DNA of 64,000 nucleotides, from contig NZ_JAFBBP010000001.1 of assembly GCF_016907275.1 (NCBI RefSeq), positions 5,570,001-5,634,000 of the forward strand. Reading direction: 5' to 3'. Under the pieces are notes generated by a model, which searched no databases, was not told the DNA's origin, and was given only the letters and a program-made list of their open reading frames with translations. Source of the stretch: Micromonospora luteifusca (GTDB lineage Bacteria; Actinomycetota; Actinomycetes; Mycobacteriales; Micromonosporaceae). Numbering within the stretch: the first letter of the stretch is position 1; the number at the start of each line of letters is the position of its first letter. Made by a program: the position numbers and the translations under genes. Positions 1 through 9,165 of the stretch are shown one piece after another.

Positions 1-7
1 TACCCAC

Positions 8-45
8 CCGGATTCCGGCCCCACGCTGGTGGGGCCGGAATCCGG
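8..45 (-). terminator. Hairpin terminator after the first glycosyltransferase
   Basis: A GC-rich inverted repeat of about 17 bp per arm (arms 8-24 and 29-45) closes on a 4-nt loop. It lies 47 bp past the stop of the minus-strand glycosyltransferase. There is no T-tract, which is common for actinobacterial terminators. What lies beyond the window edge is unknown, so it could serve both strands. Confidence 0.6.
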
Positions 46-91
46 CCGTCGGGGGAGCGGTGCGGGCCGTGTGGTGCGGCCACCGGCGAGG

Positions 92-1138
92 TCAGGGGCG
101 GTGGCCGATCTCCTTGAAGAACGCCAGGATGCTGGCGCTCTCCCGTTCGGCCGAATATTCAGCCTGCACGTGCCGGGCTGCCTCCACGCCCCGCGACCAG
201 CACCAGCCGGGCTGCTCGGCCTCCCGGGTCAGGCATTCCTCCAGCGCGCGACTCATGCCGAGCAGGTCGCCGGTGGGAACCGGCTGGCTGAACGTGGGAT
301 CGAAGAACTCCCGGCCGCCGAAACCGTGGAAACCGATGACGTAGTTCCCGGACGCCATCGCCTCGACCGCCGGCAGCCCGAAACCCTCCTGGTAGCAGGA
401 GCTCAGGAAGATCGTCGAGGCGCGTAGCCTGCGGGCGACCTCCTCCTGCGAGACGCCGTCCACCGCGTCGACGGTCCACCCGGCCAGCGCGTTTCGCGCC
501 CGCAGCAGGTGCAGGACATTCTCGGTGTCCGCCCGCCCGCGCCGCGGCAGGTAACTGATCACACGTCCGTTGGGCCGGTCGGGGGGGTTGAACAGCGCCG
601 TGTCGACGCTCAACCGGACCCGGTGGATCGGTCTGCGAAACGCGTACTCAAGAAGGTCCTGGCTGTGCTCCGAGACCACCATGACGCCGAGCAGACCGGG
701 GCTGTCCAGATAATGGCGCGTGACCAACTCCGCGTCCACGTTCCAGGTGAGGTGCCCACTCTGGTTGAAGACGACGTGCCGCACGGTCGTCGGCAACCGG
801 GGCAGCAGCCGGGCGTCGGTCTCGGGCACCACGAGGAGATCGTCGGGTCCGAGTGGGCTCGACCGCAGGTCGGTGACCTGGGTCCGATTCGGGAACCAAC
901 TGCATCGGAAGCCGCGCCGCTCGTGCAGCACCGCAGCGGGGACCCCGGCCTCGTTGAGCACGTCGACATGTCGATAGAGGGTGCGGATGCCCCCGGAGGG
1001 CTTGTCGTAGTCGCGGGCCAGGTAGTAGATGGTCGGTGCCGCGGACGACGTCTCCCGTAACCGGATTTTGGGCGGACCGTGCTGCCGGTGCTGCTGATAG
1101 ACCCGGTACGCCCGCCGTGCCTGCTCCTCAAGGCCCAT
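92..1138 (-). CDS. Glycosyltransferase, GT4-like (GT-B fold)
   Basis: This 348-residue protein probably transfers a sugar from a nucleotide donor during surface polysaccharide assembly on the cytoplasmic side of the membrane. The C-terminal half has the retaining GT4 donor-site signature EGFGLPAVEAMASG (E-x7-E), and the N-terminal part has a glycine-rich GGIRTLYRH loop typical of GT-B enzymes. It has no signal peptide or membrane segment. The ATG start lies 13 nt after the ABC permease stop, so it is probably the last gene of the exporter transcript. Leu27 is encoded by TTA (1058-1060), a rare codon in actinomycetes. Donor and acceptor cannot be told from sequence. Confidence 0.8.
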   Translation of the reverse strand: MGLEEQARRAYRVYQQHRQHGPPKIRLRETSSAAPTIYYLARDYDKPSGGIRTLYRHVDVLNEAGVPAAVLHERRGFRCSWFPNRTQVTDLRSSPLGPDDLLVVPETDARLLPRLPTTVRHVVFNQSGHLTWNVDAELVTRHYLDSPGLLGVMVVSEHSQDLLEYAFRRPIHRVRLSVDTALFNPPDRPNGRVISYLPRRGRADTENVLHLLRARNALAGWTVDAVDGVSQEEVARRLRASTIFLSSCYQEGFGLPAVEAMASGNYVIGFHGFGGREFFDPTFSQPVPTGDLLGMSRALEECLTREAEQPGWCWSRGVEAARHVQAEYSAERESASILAFFKEIGHRP

Positions 1139-1151
1139 CGTCGCCTCGCCG

Positions 1152-1979
1152 TCAGATGCTCAGGATGCCGAGCTTGCGGGCGAGCCGCAGAGAGCGGTCG
1201 AAGACGGTCAGGCCGATCGCGAACATGATCACACTGAACCCGGTCAGGATCGCCAGCGAGACCAGCGGGGACAACCCCTCGGCCGGCGGGTCGGCCATGA
1301 GCAACTGCCGCTCAGCGGAGATGACGTAGGAGTGCGGCACGAGGTAGCTGACCCAGCGGATCCACTCCGGCAGCACGCTGATGGGGAAGAGGGTGCCGCC
1401 GAGCACCCCCGCGGCGAGGCTGTAGAGCATGATGACCGGCTCGCCGCGCTTGAACAGGATGATGAAGCTGGCGGCGAGGGTGCCGATGGCGTTGCAGGCG
1501 GCTATCCCGACCAGGAACACCAGCAGCGCGAGGGGGATGGAACGCCATTCGATCTGGGCACCCAACAGGCTGCCGAACGCGATCATGAAAGCCGCCATCA
1601 CGGTGCCGGTGACGCTGCGCCAGATGTTCATCGCGATCGGGATCAGAGCCCACGGCACGGGCTCCACCAGGTAGGTCTCGAGTGTGCCGCGTTCCTGCGC
1701 GAACTGGAGCCGGTTGGTCAGTGCGGTCAGCGCGTCCTGGAAGCCCGCGGTGACGCTCGCGCCGATGAGCATGAAGGCGAACGCGTCGGTGGCGTTGAGG
1801 AACGTGCCCTGGAAGAAGTAGAGCAGCACGGGGAAGACCACCGCGGCGTACCGCAGGATGGTGGTGGCCGGGAACATCCGCTCTTCCACCAGGTCGATGC
1901 GAACGTAGGCCGCACAGGTGTCGACCGACTTGCGCCAGAGGCTACGACGGCCGATCGGTGCGGTGTAGGCCAGGCTCAT
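1152..1979 (-). CDS. ABC-2 type transporter permease
   Basis: This 275-residue polytopic membrane protein has about six hydrophobic segments in the ABC-2 layout, and is probably the membrane half of an exporter for lipid-linked glycan. The chosen ATG at 1979 overlaps the stop of the ATPase gene as ATGA, implying translational coupling. An open frame continues upstream to 2249, but that part lies inside the ATPase gene and is Arg-rich frame shadow. The polysaccharide neighbours suggest a Wzm-like role; NodJ or drug-efflux permeases share the same architecture. Confidence 0.82.
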   Translation of the reverse strand: MSLAYTAPIGRRSLWRKSVDTCAAYVRIDLVEERMFPATTILRYAAVVFPVLLYFFQGTFLNATDAFAFMLIGASVTAGFQDALTALTNRLQFAQERGTLETYLVEPVPWALIPIAMNIWRSVTGTVMAAFMIAFGSLLGAQIEWRSIPLALLVFLVGIAACNAIGTLAASFIILFKRGEPVIMLYSLAAGVLGGTLFPISVLPEWIRWVSYLVPHSYVISAERQLLMADPPAEGLSPLVSLAILTGFSVIMFAIGLTVFDRSLRLARKLGILSI

Positions 1980-3109
1980 GTCGCTCCGCCTTCTGCGGTC
2001 TGGTCGTGACGGTAGGCGCGAGCGATGAGGTCCCGCAGTGGCATCGGGATCTCGCGGACGTGCCGGACCTGTCGGGCTCCGGCACCGAGCGCGGCCAGCA
2101 CGTCGCCCGCTCCGTCGCGCGCTTTGAGCCAGCACCGGACGGTGGGCCCGTCGACGGTGAGCTCCAGGCCCAGCGACGTCAGATCCGCAGCTGCCTGGTC
2201 GGCCGCGTCGGTGCAGGCGAAGACCAGTTCGAGTTGTGGTCGTTCCCACTGCTCCCGCAGGCTGTCGAGGTCGCCGAAGTACTTGACCCGGCCCTTGTCG
2301 AGCAGCAGGGCCTGGGAACGCAACGCCTCGATCTCTTCGAGGCGGTGCGACGAGATCAGCACCGCGAGTCGCTCCCGTTGGACGAGATCGGTGATCAGAT
2401 CGAGGAGCCCGTGCGCGGCAATCGGATCCACCGCGCCGGTCGGCTCGTCGAGGATGAGCACCCGGGGCCCGGACAGCAGCGCCCGCGCCAGCCTCAGCCG
2501 GGCCTTCATGCCGGCCGACAGGCCGGCGACGACCGTGTCGACCCGCGACTCCAGATCCACCGTCGCCAGGACCTCGGGGATCCGGGTCGCCATCAGTCGC
2601 GGCGACATGCCCTGCAACCGGCCGTGCATGTGCAGGTTCTCCCGGGCGGTGGCCCGCATGAGCAGGCTCCGGTCGTCCGCCGGCATCCAGCCGACGACCT
2701 GGCGGATCTGCTCCGAGTCCCGTTCGACATCGAGCCCGAGGAGGGTGCCCTTGCCGCTGGTCGCCGTGGTCAGGCCGACGATTATCCGGAACAGGGTGGT
2801 CTTACCGGCGCCGTTCGGGCCGACGATCGCGCAGATCTCGCCGGCGCGAACGGTCAGGTCGATGCCGTCGAGCGCGATCACGTCCGACTTGATGTGCGTC
2901 CGCGCCAGGACCCGCATCCACCGCGGCGTCGGCTCGTACACCTTGCTCAGGCCGGACAGGACGAGGACCTCCTCGGCCTCGGCGGGTGGGTGCCCGCCGA
3001 CCCGCTGCGCCCGACCGAGGCCGTCCGCCGGGGTGGGTGTTTCCGATCGCCCGGCCGACGGGAGATCGGCCACGCCGACGTCAACCGTTCGCTCCGAAAT
3101 CGCCGACAT
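1976..3109 (-). CDS. ABC transporter ATP-binding protein
   Basis: This 377-residue ATPase partners the adjacent ABC-2 permease. It shows Walker A (GPNGAGKT), the signature LSAGMKARLRLARALL, Walker B (VLILDEPTGAVD) and a switch His (SSHRLEE). About 80 residues after the nucleotide-binding domain could form a regulatory tail as in NatA/Wzt-type ATPases. The ATG at 3109 is preferred because GAAGGGG lies about 11 nt upstream and it clears the upstream glycosyltransferase; an in-frame start at 3196 would overlap that gene by 37 nt. By context it energises export of the polysaccharide made by this locus. Confidence 0.87.
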   Translation of the reverse strand: MSAISERTVDVGVADLPSAGRSETPTPADGLGRAQRVGGHPPAEAEEVLVLSGLSKVYEPTPRWMRVLARTHIKSDVIALDGIDLTVRAGEICAIVGPNGAGKTTLFRIIVGLTTATSGKGTLLGLDVERDSEQIRQVVGWMPADDRSLLMRATARENLHMHGRLQGMSPRLMATRIPEVLATVDLESRVDTVVAGLSAGMKARLRLARALLSGPRVLILDEPTGAVDPIAAHGLLDLITDLVQRERLAVLISSHRLEEIEALRSQALLLDKGRVKYFGDLDSLREQWERPQLELVFACTDAADQAAADLTSLGLELTVDGPTVRCWLKARDGAGDVLAALGAGARQVRHVREIPMPLRDLIARAYRHDQTAEGGAT

Positions 3110-3159
3110 GCCGTCAACCGCCCCTTCGCCCTCGTGGTTCTGCTTGTCCGCCGCGCCGG

Positions 3160-4224
3160 TCAGACCCGGATGCCCCGCCAACGCCACCAGCCCCACCGCA
3201 CCCGGCGATCCACCCGGTCCGCCAGCCGCCGCAGCCGGGGTGGGCGCTCGGGCCGTGGTCCGCGGCGTACGTTGCGTTCGTAACGCCGCCAGAGCCGTGA
3301 CCCCCGCGCCTCGGCGTCGATGCTCTCCGCCAGGGCCGCCAACCGCTCGGGCACCTCGTCGCCGCCGTCATCGAGCTCGTAGGCCCGGCACGCGAGGGAC
3401 AACGCCGTCCGGGCGAGCGCGGCCCGGGCCGCGTTGTGCAGGTGGCGCACCGGCTCGACCCGGTCGCCCTCCTCGGCGAAGAGGATCTCGAAGACGCTGT
3501 TTCGCTCGGTGATGTCCCGGATCATGCCGCCGAACTCCTGGACATGCATGTTGGCCCCGTGCACGCGGTAGAAGGCCTGGTCGACACCGTTGACCCGGCC
3601 GACGTGGGCGCGGGCGGCGGCCCGTAGCCAGAGCAGGAAATCGGCGGCGTGCGGCACCCGCGAGTCATATCCCTTGAGGTCGTGCATGACACTCGCCCGC
3701 ATCACCACCTCGGGCGTCGACACCGGGTTGGTGGCCCGGCCGCAGTTCTCCGCCAGCCACTGCGCGCCGGTCCAGATCGTCCACGAGGTCGCCCGGGTCC
3801 GCGGTGTGGGTGTGTGGTCGTTGAACGCCGCGGAGAAGCCGTAGACGAAACCGACCTCCGGATGCGCCTCCAACAACGCGGTGGCCCGCGCCAGCGAACC
3901 GGGCGTCAGGAGGTCGTCCGCGGAGAGCAGGACGAGATAGTCGCCGGTCGCCTTCGCCAGGCCCTCGTTGTACGTGGCGAGATGACCCTGGTTGACCACG
4001 TGCTCGATCACCTGGACCCGCGGATCCACGGCGATCGTGCGGGCCACCTCGACGCTGCCGTCGGGTGAGGCGTCGTCGACGATCAGGACATCGACGTCCA
4101 CGCCCTCCTGCGTGAGAATGCTCTGCACGCAGGCCGGGAGATAACGGCCGTAGTTGTAACAGGGAACCACGACGGAAACGGTCGGCCGCCGCCGCAACGG
4201 GCGCGGCCGTTCCCGCGTCACCAC
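3160..4224 (-). CDS. Glycosyltransferase family 2 (GT-A fold)
   Basis: This 354-residue soluble GT2 enzyme opens with the hallmark SVVVPCYNYGRYLPACVQSI and has the nucleotide-binding DDASPDGS motif and an acceptor-side LLSADDLL (DxD-like) motif. The C-terminal 60 residues are strongly basic (Arg/Trp-rich), which may hold it at the inner face of the membrane. The start is GTG at 4224, with a second GTG directly after it. It lies upstream of the ABC exporter pair on the same strand and probably acts in the same glycan pathway. Sugar specificity cannot be assigned. Confidence 0.87.
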   Translation of the reverse strand: MVTRERPRPLRRRPTVSVVVPCYNYGRYLPACVQSILTQEGVDVDVLIVDDASPDGSVEVARTIAVDPRVQVIEHVVNQGHLATYNEGLAKATGDYLVLLSADDLLTPGSLARATALLEAHPEVGFVYGFSAAFNDHTPTPRTRATSWTIWTGAQWLAENCGRATNPVSTPEVVMRASVMHDLKGYDSRVPHAADFLLWLRAAARAHVGRVNGVDQAFYRVHGANMHVQEFGGMIRDITERNSVFEILFAEEGDRVEPVRHLHNAARAALARTALSLACRAYELDDGGDEVPERLAALAESIDAEARGSRLWRRYERNVRRGPRPERPPRLRRLADRVDRRVRWGWWRWRGIRV

Positions 4225-4383
4225 GCGGTGACGTGCACGTCGGCCAGGCTCACCAGGACTCCCTCAATCGCCTGTGGACAGAAATCCGCGCAAGCATGGC
4301 CGCGCCGTTCCTCAAGGTGCCGTACGTCCGCGCTGACGCACAACCTCCGACTGCTTCGAGCTAGTGTCCGGTAATTGACTGCG

Positions 4384-7300
4384 TCACGTGTTCGGCCGGA
4401 ATACGACGTCCACCCAGAAGTTGTGCGAGACGGCAGAATCGGGGAAGCCGCCACCGTAGCGGAAGCTCGCTCCACCGGCCGGTAGGTGCAGTGGTCCCCG
4501 ATCAATTCCCTGGCCCGCGAAGGCGTTCAGATTGACCGCGTACTGCCCGACCGAGGTCCAGTAGGAGACGACATACGTGGTGCCCGCCGAAATGTTGACG
4601 GGTTGTGAAAATGTGGCAACCTGCCAGCCGGATCCGGTCTCGTTCGTGAACGACGCCGTCGCCAGCAGGTCCCCGCCGGAGGTCCACAGCGTGCCGGTGT
4701 GCAGTCCGTTGTTGTCCGGCCCCTTGAAGAATCGCACCCCGGTCACCGAACCATTGACGTCCGCGGTGAACCGGGCGCCGACCTCGATCGAGTTCGGATC
4801 ACTCCAGTTCGGATGCTGCGGTGTGTCCGTGTCGCTGAACAGGCTGACCGGCGGGCCCGTCGGGGGAGTCGGGCTGGGGCTGGACGTCGGTGTTGGTGTC
4901 GGGCCCGGACCTGGCGCCGAGTCCGGCACGAAGAGCGGGTCGACCCAGTAGTTGCTGGACTGGTACGAGCTCTGCGGGAACGCGTGCCTGCCGTAGTTGT
5001 AGACGCCGTTGGCCGTGGTCGGCGGCGCGCCGAGCGGTCCGTTGGTCCAGAGCGTCGAGAAGAAGTTCGACGTCGACGCGTAGTGGCCGTTGGGTGCGAA
5101 GTACGACGCGACGTACGTGGTACCGGCGGCCACCGCGATCGGGCTGTCGAACCGCACGCTCTGCCAGCCTGAGCCCGACTCACCGGAGAACGTCGCACGG
5201 GCCAGCAGCGTGCCGGAGGCCGTCCACAGGCTGCCGGTGTGCGTACCGTTGTTGCCCGGCCCCTGGTAGAAGCGCACCCCGACGACCCGTCCGTCGGTCG
5301 ACGGGACGAACTTCACGCCCAGTTCCACGGCGCTGGGGTCGCTGTCCGCCGCCGACTGCGGCGTAGCGTTCGGCGCGAACAGCGTGTAGATGGCGGCGTA
5401 CGCGTCGGTGGTGAAGGACCAGACGGTGGGCTCGTCACCCGGGTTGCCCTGGTTGTCGGCAACGGTCACGGTGGCGGTGTGGATGGTCGCGGTGGCCAGG
5501 GAGGCCGACGGGGTGAAGGTCACCGTCTTGGTCGCGTCGTCGTATCCGACCGTGCCGGCGACGGGCACGCCCGCCTGGTTCCGAAGGGTGAACTGGATGG
5601 ACGCCGGGTTCAACGGCTTCGAGAAGATCACGGACGGACGTACCGTGATCGGCACTGTGCTGGCGTTCGCCGACGGTGCGGTTGCCACCGGGCTCGGCGC
5701 CCCGGCCGCGCTGTCGATGAACGTGACGTCCACCCAGTAGTTGACGTCGTTGTACGTCAACGTCGGGAAGCCACTGCCGTAGGCGAAGACGCCGTTGCCC
5801 CGGGACGGGATGGATCGGGGGGCGATCAGCGGCGCCGAGTTCACGTCCCGGCCGCTGAACACCAGTGGGTCGGCGGCGTAGCCGCCGTTGGGCGCGGTGT
5901 AGGACGCGACGTACTCCGTGCCGTGGGTGATGGGCACGGGGCTGGCGAAGGCCAGCGTCTGCCAGCCGGCGCTGGTCTCCCCGACGAACGTTCCCGTGGC
6001 CAGTCGGGTGCCTGTGCTCGTCCAGAGGCTTCCGGTGTGCGTACCCGTGTTGGCCGCGCCCTTGTAGAAGCGGACGCCGGTGACGTAGCCGTCGTCCTGC
6101 GTGGTGAACCGCACGCCCAGCTCGACCGGAGAGCTGTCGTTGACCGCCGGGTTGTCCGGCACCCGGGACCCGAAGAGGGTGCTGGGCCCGGCCAGTTTCA
6201 GGGTGAGGGTGGACGGCGTCGCCGGCATGTTGACGCTGTCGTCGATCGCCCGGACCCGGACCACCTGAGTGCCGGCGCCGCCGGAGTGGAAACTGTACGA
6301 CCAGGACGTGGTGCCGTCGGCGGCGTGCCAGGTGGCGCCGCCGTCGGTCGACACCTCGACTCCGGCCACCCGGCCACCTCCGGCATCGGCGGCGGTGCCC
6401 CGTACGGTCACCAGGGAGCCGTTGGTGACCGTCGAGCCGTTCGACAGCGCGGTGATGGTGACTGTCGGAGCCAGGGTGTCGGTGGACGCCGACGTCGCGT
6501 GGAGGCCCTCCATCAGCGTTGCCGGCTGAACCCCCATGTCGGCGAAGAGGTTGACGGTGGCCTGCTGCATCCGGGTGTCGGCCGGCGAGGTGGTGCCGTC
6601 GTGGACCGGGTCCAGACCCCACGCCCACTGGACCGTCCCGGCGCCGAACACCAGAGCTCCGCTGGCCGCGCGGTACATCGTGAGGTGGTGAGTGGTGGCG
6701 CCCGGGGTGACCGTGTTGCCGAAGTCGCGCAGGTATTCAGGTGTCGATCCGGTCGTGGTGGAGAGCCGGATGAGGCCGGCTGGCCGGAATCCGTTGTCCA
6801 CGTCCTCGTCGGACTCGTAGCCGACCGTGTGCGGGGCGAGCGTCGCCGTCTGGCCCGGCGCGATGGTGGTGAGCCCGGTGTGCCGCCACAGCCGGAGCTT
6901 GCCCTGGTATTCGGGCACCTGCAGCGCGAGGTCGGTGTTGTTGCTCATGTAGGCGGTGCCGGTCAGCGCGTTCTCCGGCTGTCCCGCGCCGTTGCCGGGC
7001 TTGATGAACCGCGGATCTCGCCAGGTGCCGGTCCACTCGTTGGTCGGGTCAATGTCGGCATTGGCCCAGGTCTCCTTGTAACAGACCAGTGTGCGGTGCG
7101 GGGTGTTGGTGCCATCCACGCTGGGCGCGAGCCGGGTCCGCCAGTAGACCTCGTTGCCGCTGAAGAAGGCCAGGTTCACGCCGGCATCGCGGGCCGCCTC
7201 GACGTTGGTGCGCTCCGGGCCGGACCAGTACTCGTCGTGTCCGACGGACAGGAACACGTCGTGGTTGCGGATGAGGCTGCCACGTCGGTCGGTGTCGATG

Positions 7301-8166
7301 TCGGTGGTGTAGCTCACGTCGTACCCGTTGCGCTCCAGGAAGCGGATCATGGGGTACTCGTTGCTGAACAGGAAGTCACGACCGTTGCTGCTGCCCCGGG
7401 TGGAGAACGGCCGGTTGTAGCTGACCTCGAATGCCCGGCCGTTCTGCAGCGCCTCGTAGAAGTTCCCGCCGCCGTAGGTGTTGTAGGCGTGCCAGGTGGC
7501 ATCGGAGGTCTTGAAGAAGAGGCTTGAGGTGCTGCTGTCGTTGCGCACCACGAACGTGATGTGGCTCGCGCTGCCGGTGTCGACGTCGGTGCGCTTCAAC
7601 CGTGCGACGTACACACCGGAGACGGCGTCCGCCGGGACCTGCCACGACGCGGACACCCGCCAGTTCCCACAGTCGAACATCTGGGTGTCGTGGTTGGTGA
7701 TGCACTCGTCGGGTTGGTGCTGGGGCAGTGTCGCGGACGGTGTCACCGGTGTGATCCGCCGGGCGCCGGCACCGCCGTACCAACCGAGGCGATAGATCTC
7801 GATGGTGTACGCGCTCGACACGGTGTCGATCTTGAAGTCGATCCGTTGGCCACGGTTCACGCTGATGTCGGTGGCGAAACCCTGGATCGTCCAGTCGCCG
7901 AAACCGTCGATGTCCCAATCGGTGGCCGGTTGACCCTGCTGGGCGTTCTCGCAGACCACCGGATTCGGACTGCAGCTGGCGGCGGCCGGCGTCGGGTCGG
8001 CGATCGTCGCGGTGACCGTCGCGGCGAGGACGACGCTGACGGCGGCGAGGGCCGCCAGGCCGGGCCGGAAACGGCGGTGCACACCCCCCGTGGTGGCCCA
8101 ACCGCCAGCTCGCGGAAGTGTGCCCGGCAACGCCGTCCGGATCAGTGGCGGGCTCTTCATCGCCAT
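4384..8166 (-). CDS. Secreted DUF4082 triple-repeat protein with dimethylformamidase-like N-terminal domain
   Basis: This 1260-residue exported protein begins with a basic stretch and a hydrophobic segment, with probable signal cleavage near residue 62 (AAASC). Residues about 65-560 resemble the large domain related to the beta subunit of N,N-dimethylformamidase (motifs SVGHDEYWSG and FFSGNEVYWR). An Ig-like domain follows (about 565-660), then DUF4082 (about 661-817), a second Ig-like domain (820-922), DUF4082 again (925-1080), a Pro/Thr linker (1082-1104) and a third DUF4082 (1104-1259). The repeats share HTGSLWT/HTGTLWT and end in NYWVD or NFWVD. It is flanked by polysaccharide genes, so binding to or remodelling of cell-surface glycan is plausible, but no activity is proven. 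A GAGAGG Shine-Dalgarno precedes the ATG. Confidence 0.85.
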   Translation of the reverse strand: MAMKSPPLIRTALPGTLPRAGGWATTGGVHRRFRPGLAALAAVSVVLAATVTATIADPTPAAASCSPNPVVCENAQQGQPATDWDIDGFGDWTIQGFATDISVNRGQRIDFKIDTVSSAYTIEIYRLGWYGGAGARRITPVTPSATLPQHQPDECITNHDTQMFDCGNWRVSASWQVPADAVSGVYVARLKRTDVDTGSASHITFVVRNDSSTSSLFFKTSDATWHAYNTYGGGNFYEALQNGRAFEVSYNRPFSTRGSSNGRDFLFSNEYPMIRFLERNGYDVSYTTDIDTDRRGSLIRNHDVFLSVGHDEYWSGPERTNVEAARDAGVNLAFFSGNEVYWRTRLAPSVDGTNTPHRTLVCYKETWANADIDPTNEWTGTWRDPRFIKPGNGAGQPENALTGTAYMSNNTDLALQVPEYQGKLRLWRHTGLTTIAPGQTATLAPHTVGYESDEDVDNGFRPAGLIRLSTTTGSTPEYLRDFGNTVTPGATTHHLTMYRAASGALVFGAGTVQWAWGLDPVHDGTTSPADTRMQQATVNLFADMGVQPATLMEGLHATSASTDTLAPTVTITALSNGSTVTNGSLVTVRGTAADAGGGRVAGVEVSTDGGATWHAADGTTSWSYSFHSGGAGTQVVRVRAIDDSVNMPATPSTLTLKLAGPSTLFGSRVPDNPAVNDSSPVELGVRFTTQDDGYVTGVRFYKGAANTGTHTGSLWTSTGTRLATGTFVGETSAGWQTLAFASPVPITHGTEYVASYTAPNGGYAADPLVFSGRDVNSAPLIAPRSIPSRGNGVFAYGSGFPTLTYNDVNYWVDVTFIDSAAGAPSPVATAPSANASTVPITVRPSVIFSKPLNPASIQFTLRNQAGVPVAGTVGYDDATKTVTFTPSASLATATIHTATVTVADNQGNPGDEPTVWSFTTDAYAAIYTLFAPNATPQSAADSDPSAVELGVKFVPSTDGRVVGVRFYQGPGNNGTHTGSLWTASGTLLARATFSGESGSGWQSVRFDSPIAVAAGTTYVASYFAPNGHYASTSNFFSTLWTNGPLGAPPTTANGVYNYGRHAFPQSSYQSSNYWVDPLFVPDSAPGPGPTPTPTSSPSPTPPTGPPVSLFSDTDTPQHPNWSDPNSIEVGARFTADVNGSVTGVRFFKGPDNNGLHTGTLWTSGGDLLATASFTNETGSGWQVATFSQPVNISAGTTYVVSYWTSVGQYAVNLNAFAGQGIDRGPLHLPAGGASFRYGGGFPDSAVSHNFWVDVVFRPNT

Positions 8167-8355
8167 CGGGCACCAACCTCTCGTTACGAGACGGCACGGC
8201 GCCTGCCGGGCGGCTCAATACTGAAAAGTAGAGAACCCCTCATCTCTTGCCAACGGCCGTCCACACTGGCTGTAACGCCGGCCGGCCGCCAACTGCCACC
8301 CGATCAGGCACGCTCGGTCGGATGGCTGACAACCTGGGCCGATGAGCAGGCCGAG

Positions 8356-9165
8356 CTAGTCCCGCTTAGGCCGCTGGCTCGCCGGACCCTGCTGCTCCGC
8401 GCCCCGCACGCGAGGTAGGACGATGGTGAGATCCGAGGCGTTGGCCCGCGGCGGTACGACGGGCGCCTTCGTCGGCTCGGTCGCCTCTCGATGAGCATCC
8501 GGACCGTCGAACGGCACCACCTGCTTCGTACGGCGCGGGCCGACCGCCTCGGCGATGGAGATCATGCCGAAGAGCAGCACCAGGCAGGCGGCCGACACCG
8601 CGATCATCGACCGGATGGTCCCGGTGACCTTGCGCGTCGGATCCGTTGGCGGGTTGATCGGCAGTGCCTGGAACAGGTACTTGTCGTCCGCGCCGTCGAC
8701 CTTCTGCATGTCGTACAGCTCTTTTTCCATGCTCTCGGACACCAGGTCGAGCGTCTTCACGGCCGAATCGGGCGAGTTGCCCGTGCCGACGATGCTGATG
8801 ACCAGGCCCGAGCCGATCGCGTTGGTCGAGCTGATCATGTAATCCTTGTCGGCCCCCTGGCTGATCAACCCCTGGCGGACCAGGCCGCCCGACACCCGCT
8901 GGGCCAGCACGTCGACCACCACGGACGGGTTGGGCAGTCGCAGGTACGGGTTGTTGGCGTTGACCTTGAGAAGCGCCGGATCCCGGGCGATCGCGGCATC
9001 GCTCGGCTGCGGAGGCGGGGCGATCAGCACATACTGCGCCTGCGACTCGTACCGCGGCGCTATCCCGAAGGCGACGAAGGCGTTCCCGGCGATCAGCACT
9101 GCGAACACTGCCAGCACGATCAGCTTGTGGCGTCGCACGGTCGTGAACAGGGCCAGGAGATCCAT
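8356..9165 (-). CDS. Wzz-like polysaccharide chain-length/co-polymerase protein
   Basis: This 269-residue protein has a Wzz topology: an N-terminal membrane segment (about residues 14-35), an extracytoplasmic domain and a second membrane segment near residues 185-205, followed by a cytoplasmic tail. There is no C-terminal tyrosine-kinase domain or tyrosine-rich tail. Such proteins set glycan chain length or assist export. Its ATG overlaps the stop of the upstream O-antigen polymerase-like gene as ATGA (9165), which supports joint function. The assignment rests on topology and context; family sequence conservation is low. Confidence 0.78.
   Translation of the reverse strand: MDLLALFTTVRRHKLIVLAVFAVLIAGNAFVAFGIAPRYESQAQYVLIAPPPQPSDAAIARDPALLKVNANNPYLRLPNPSVVVDVLAQRVSGGLVRQGLISQGADKDYMISSTNAIGSGLVISIVGTGNSPDSAVKTLDLVSESMEKELYDMQKVDGADDKYLFQALPINPPTDPTRKVTGTIRSMIAVSAACLVLLFGMISIAEAVGPRRTKQVVPFDGPDAHREATEPTKAPVVPPRANASDLTIVLPRVRGAEQQGPASQRPKRD

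Noticed and set aside
1980..2249. N-terminal extension of the ABC permease
   Set aside because: The added residues overlap the ATPase gene and are Arg/Gly-rich; ATG 1979 gives a normal ABC-2 permease and a 4-nt overlap.
5239..7527. A 762-codon plus-strand frame inside the DUF4082 gene
   Set aside because: It is a shadow of a gene with clear signal peptide and repeats on the minus strand; the frame has no recognisable domain.
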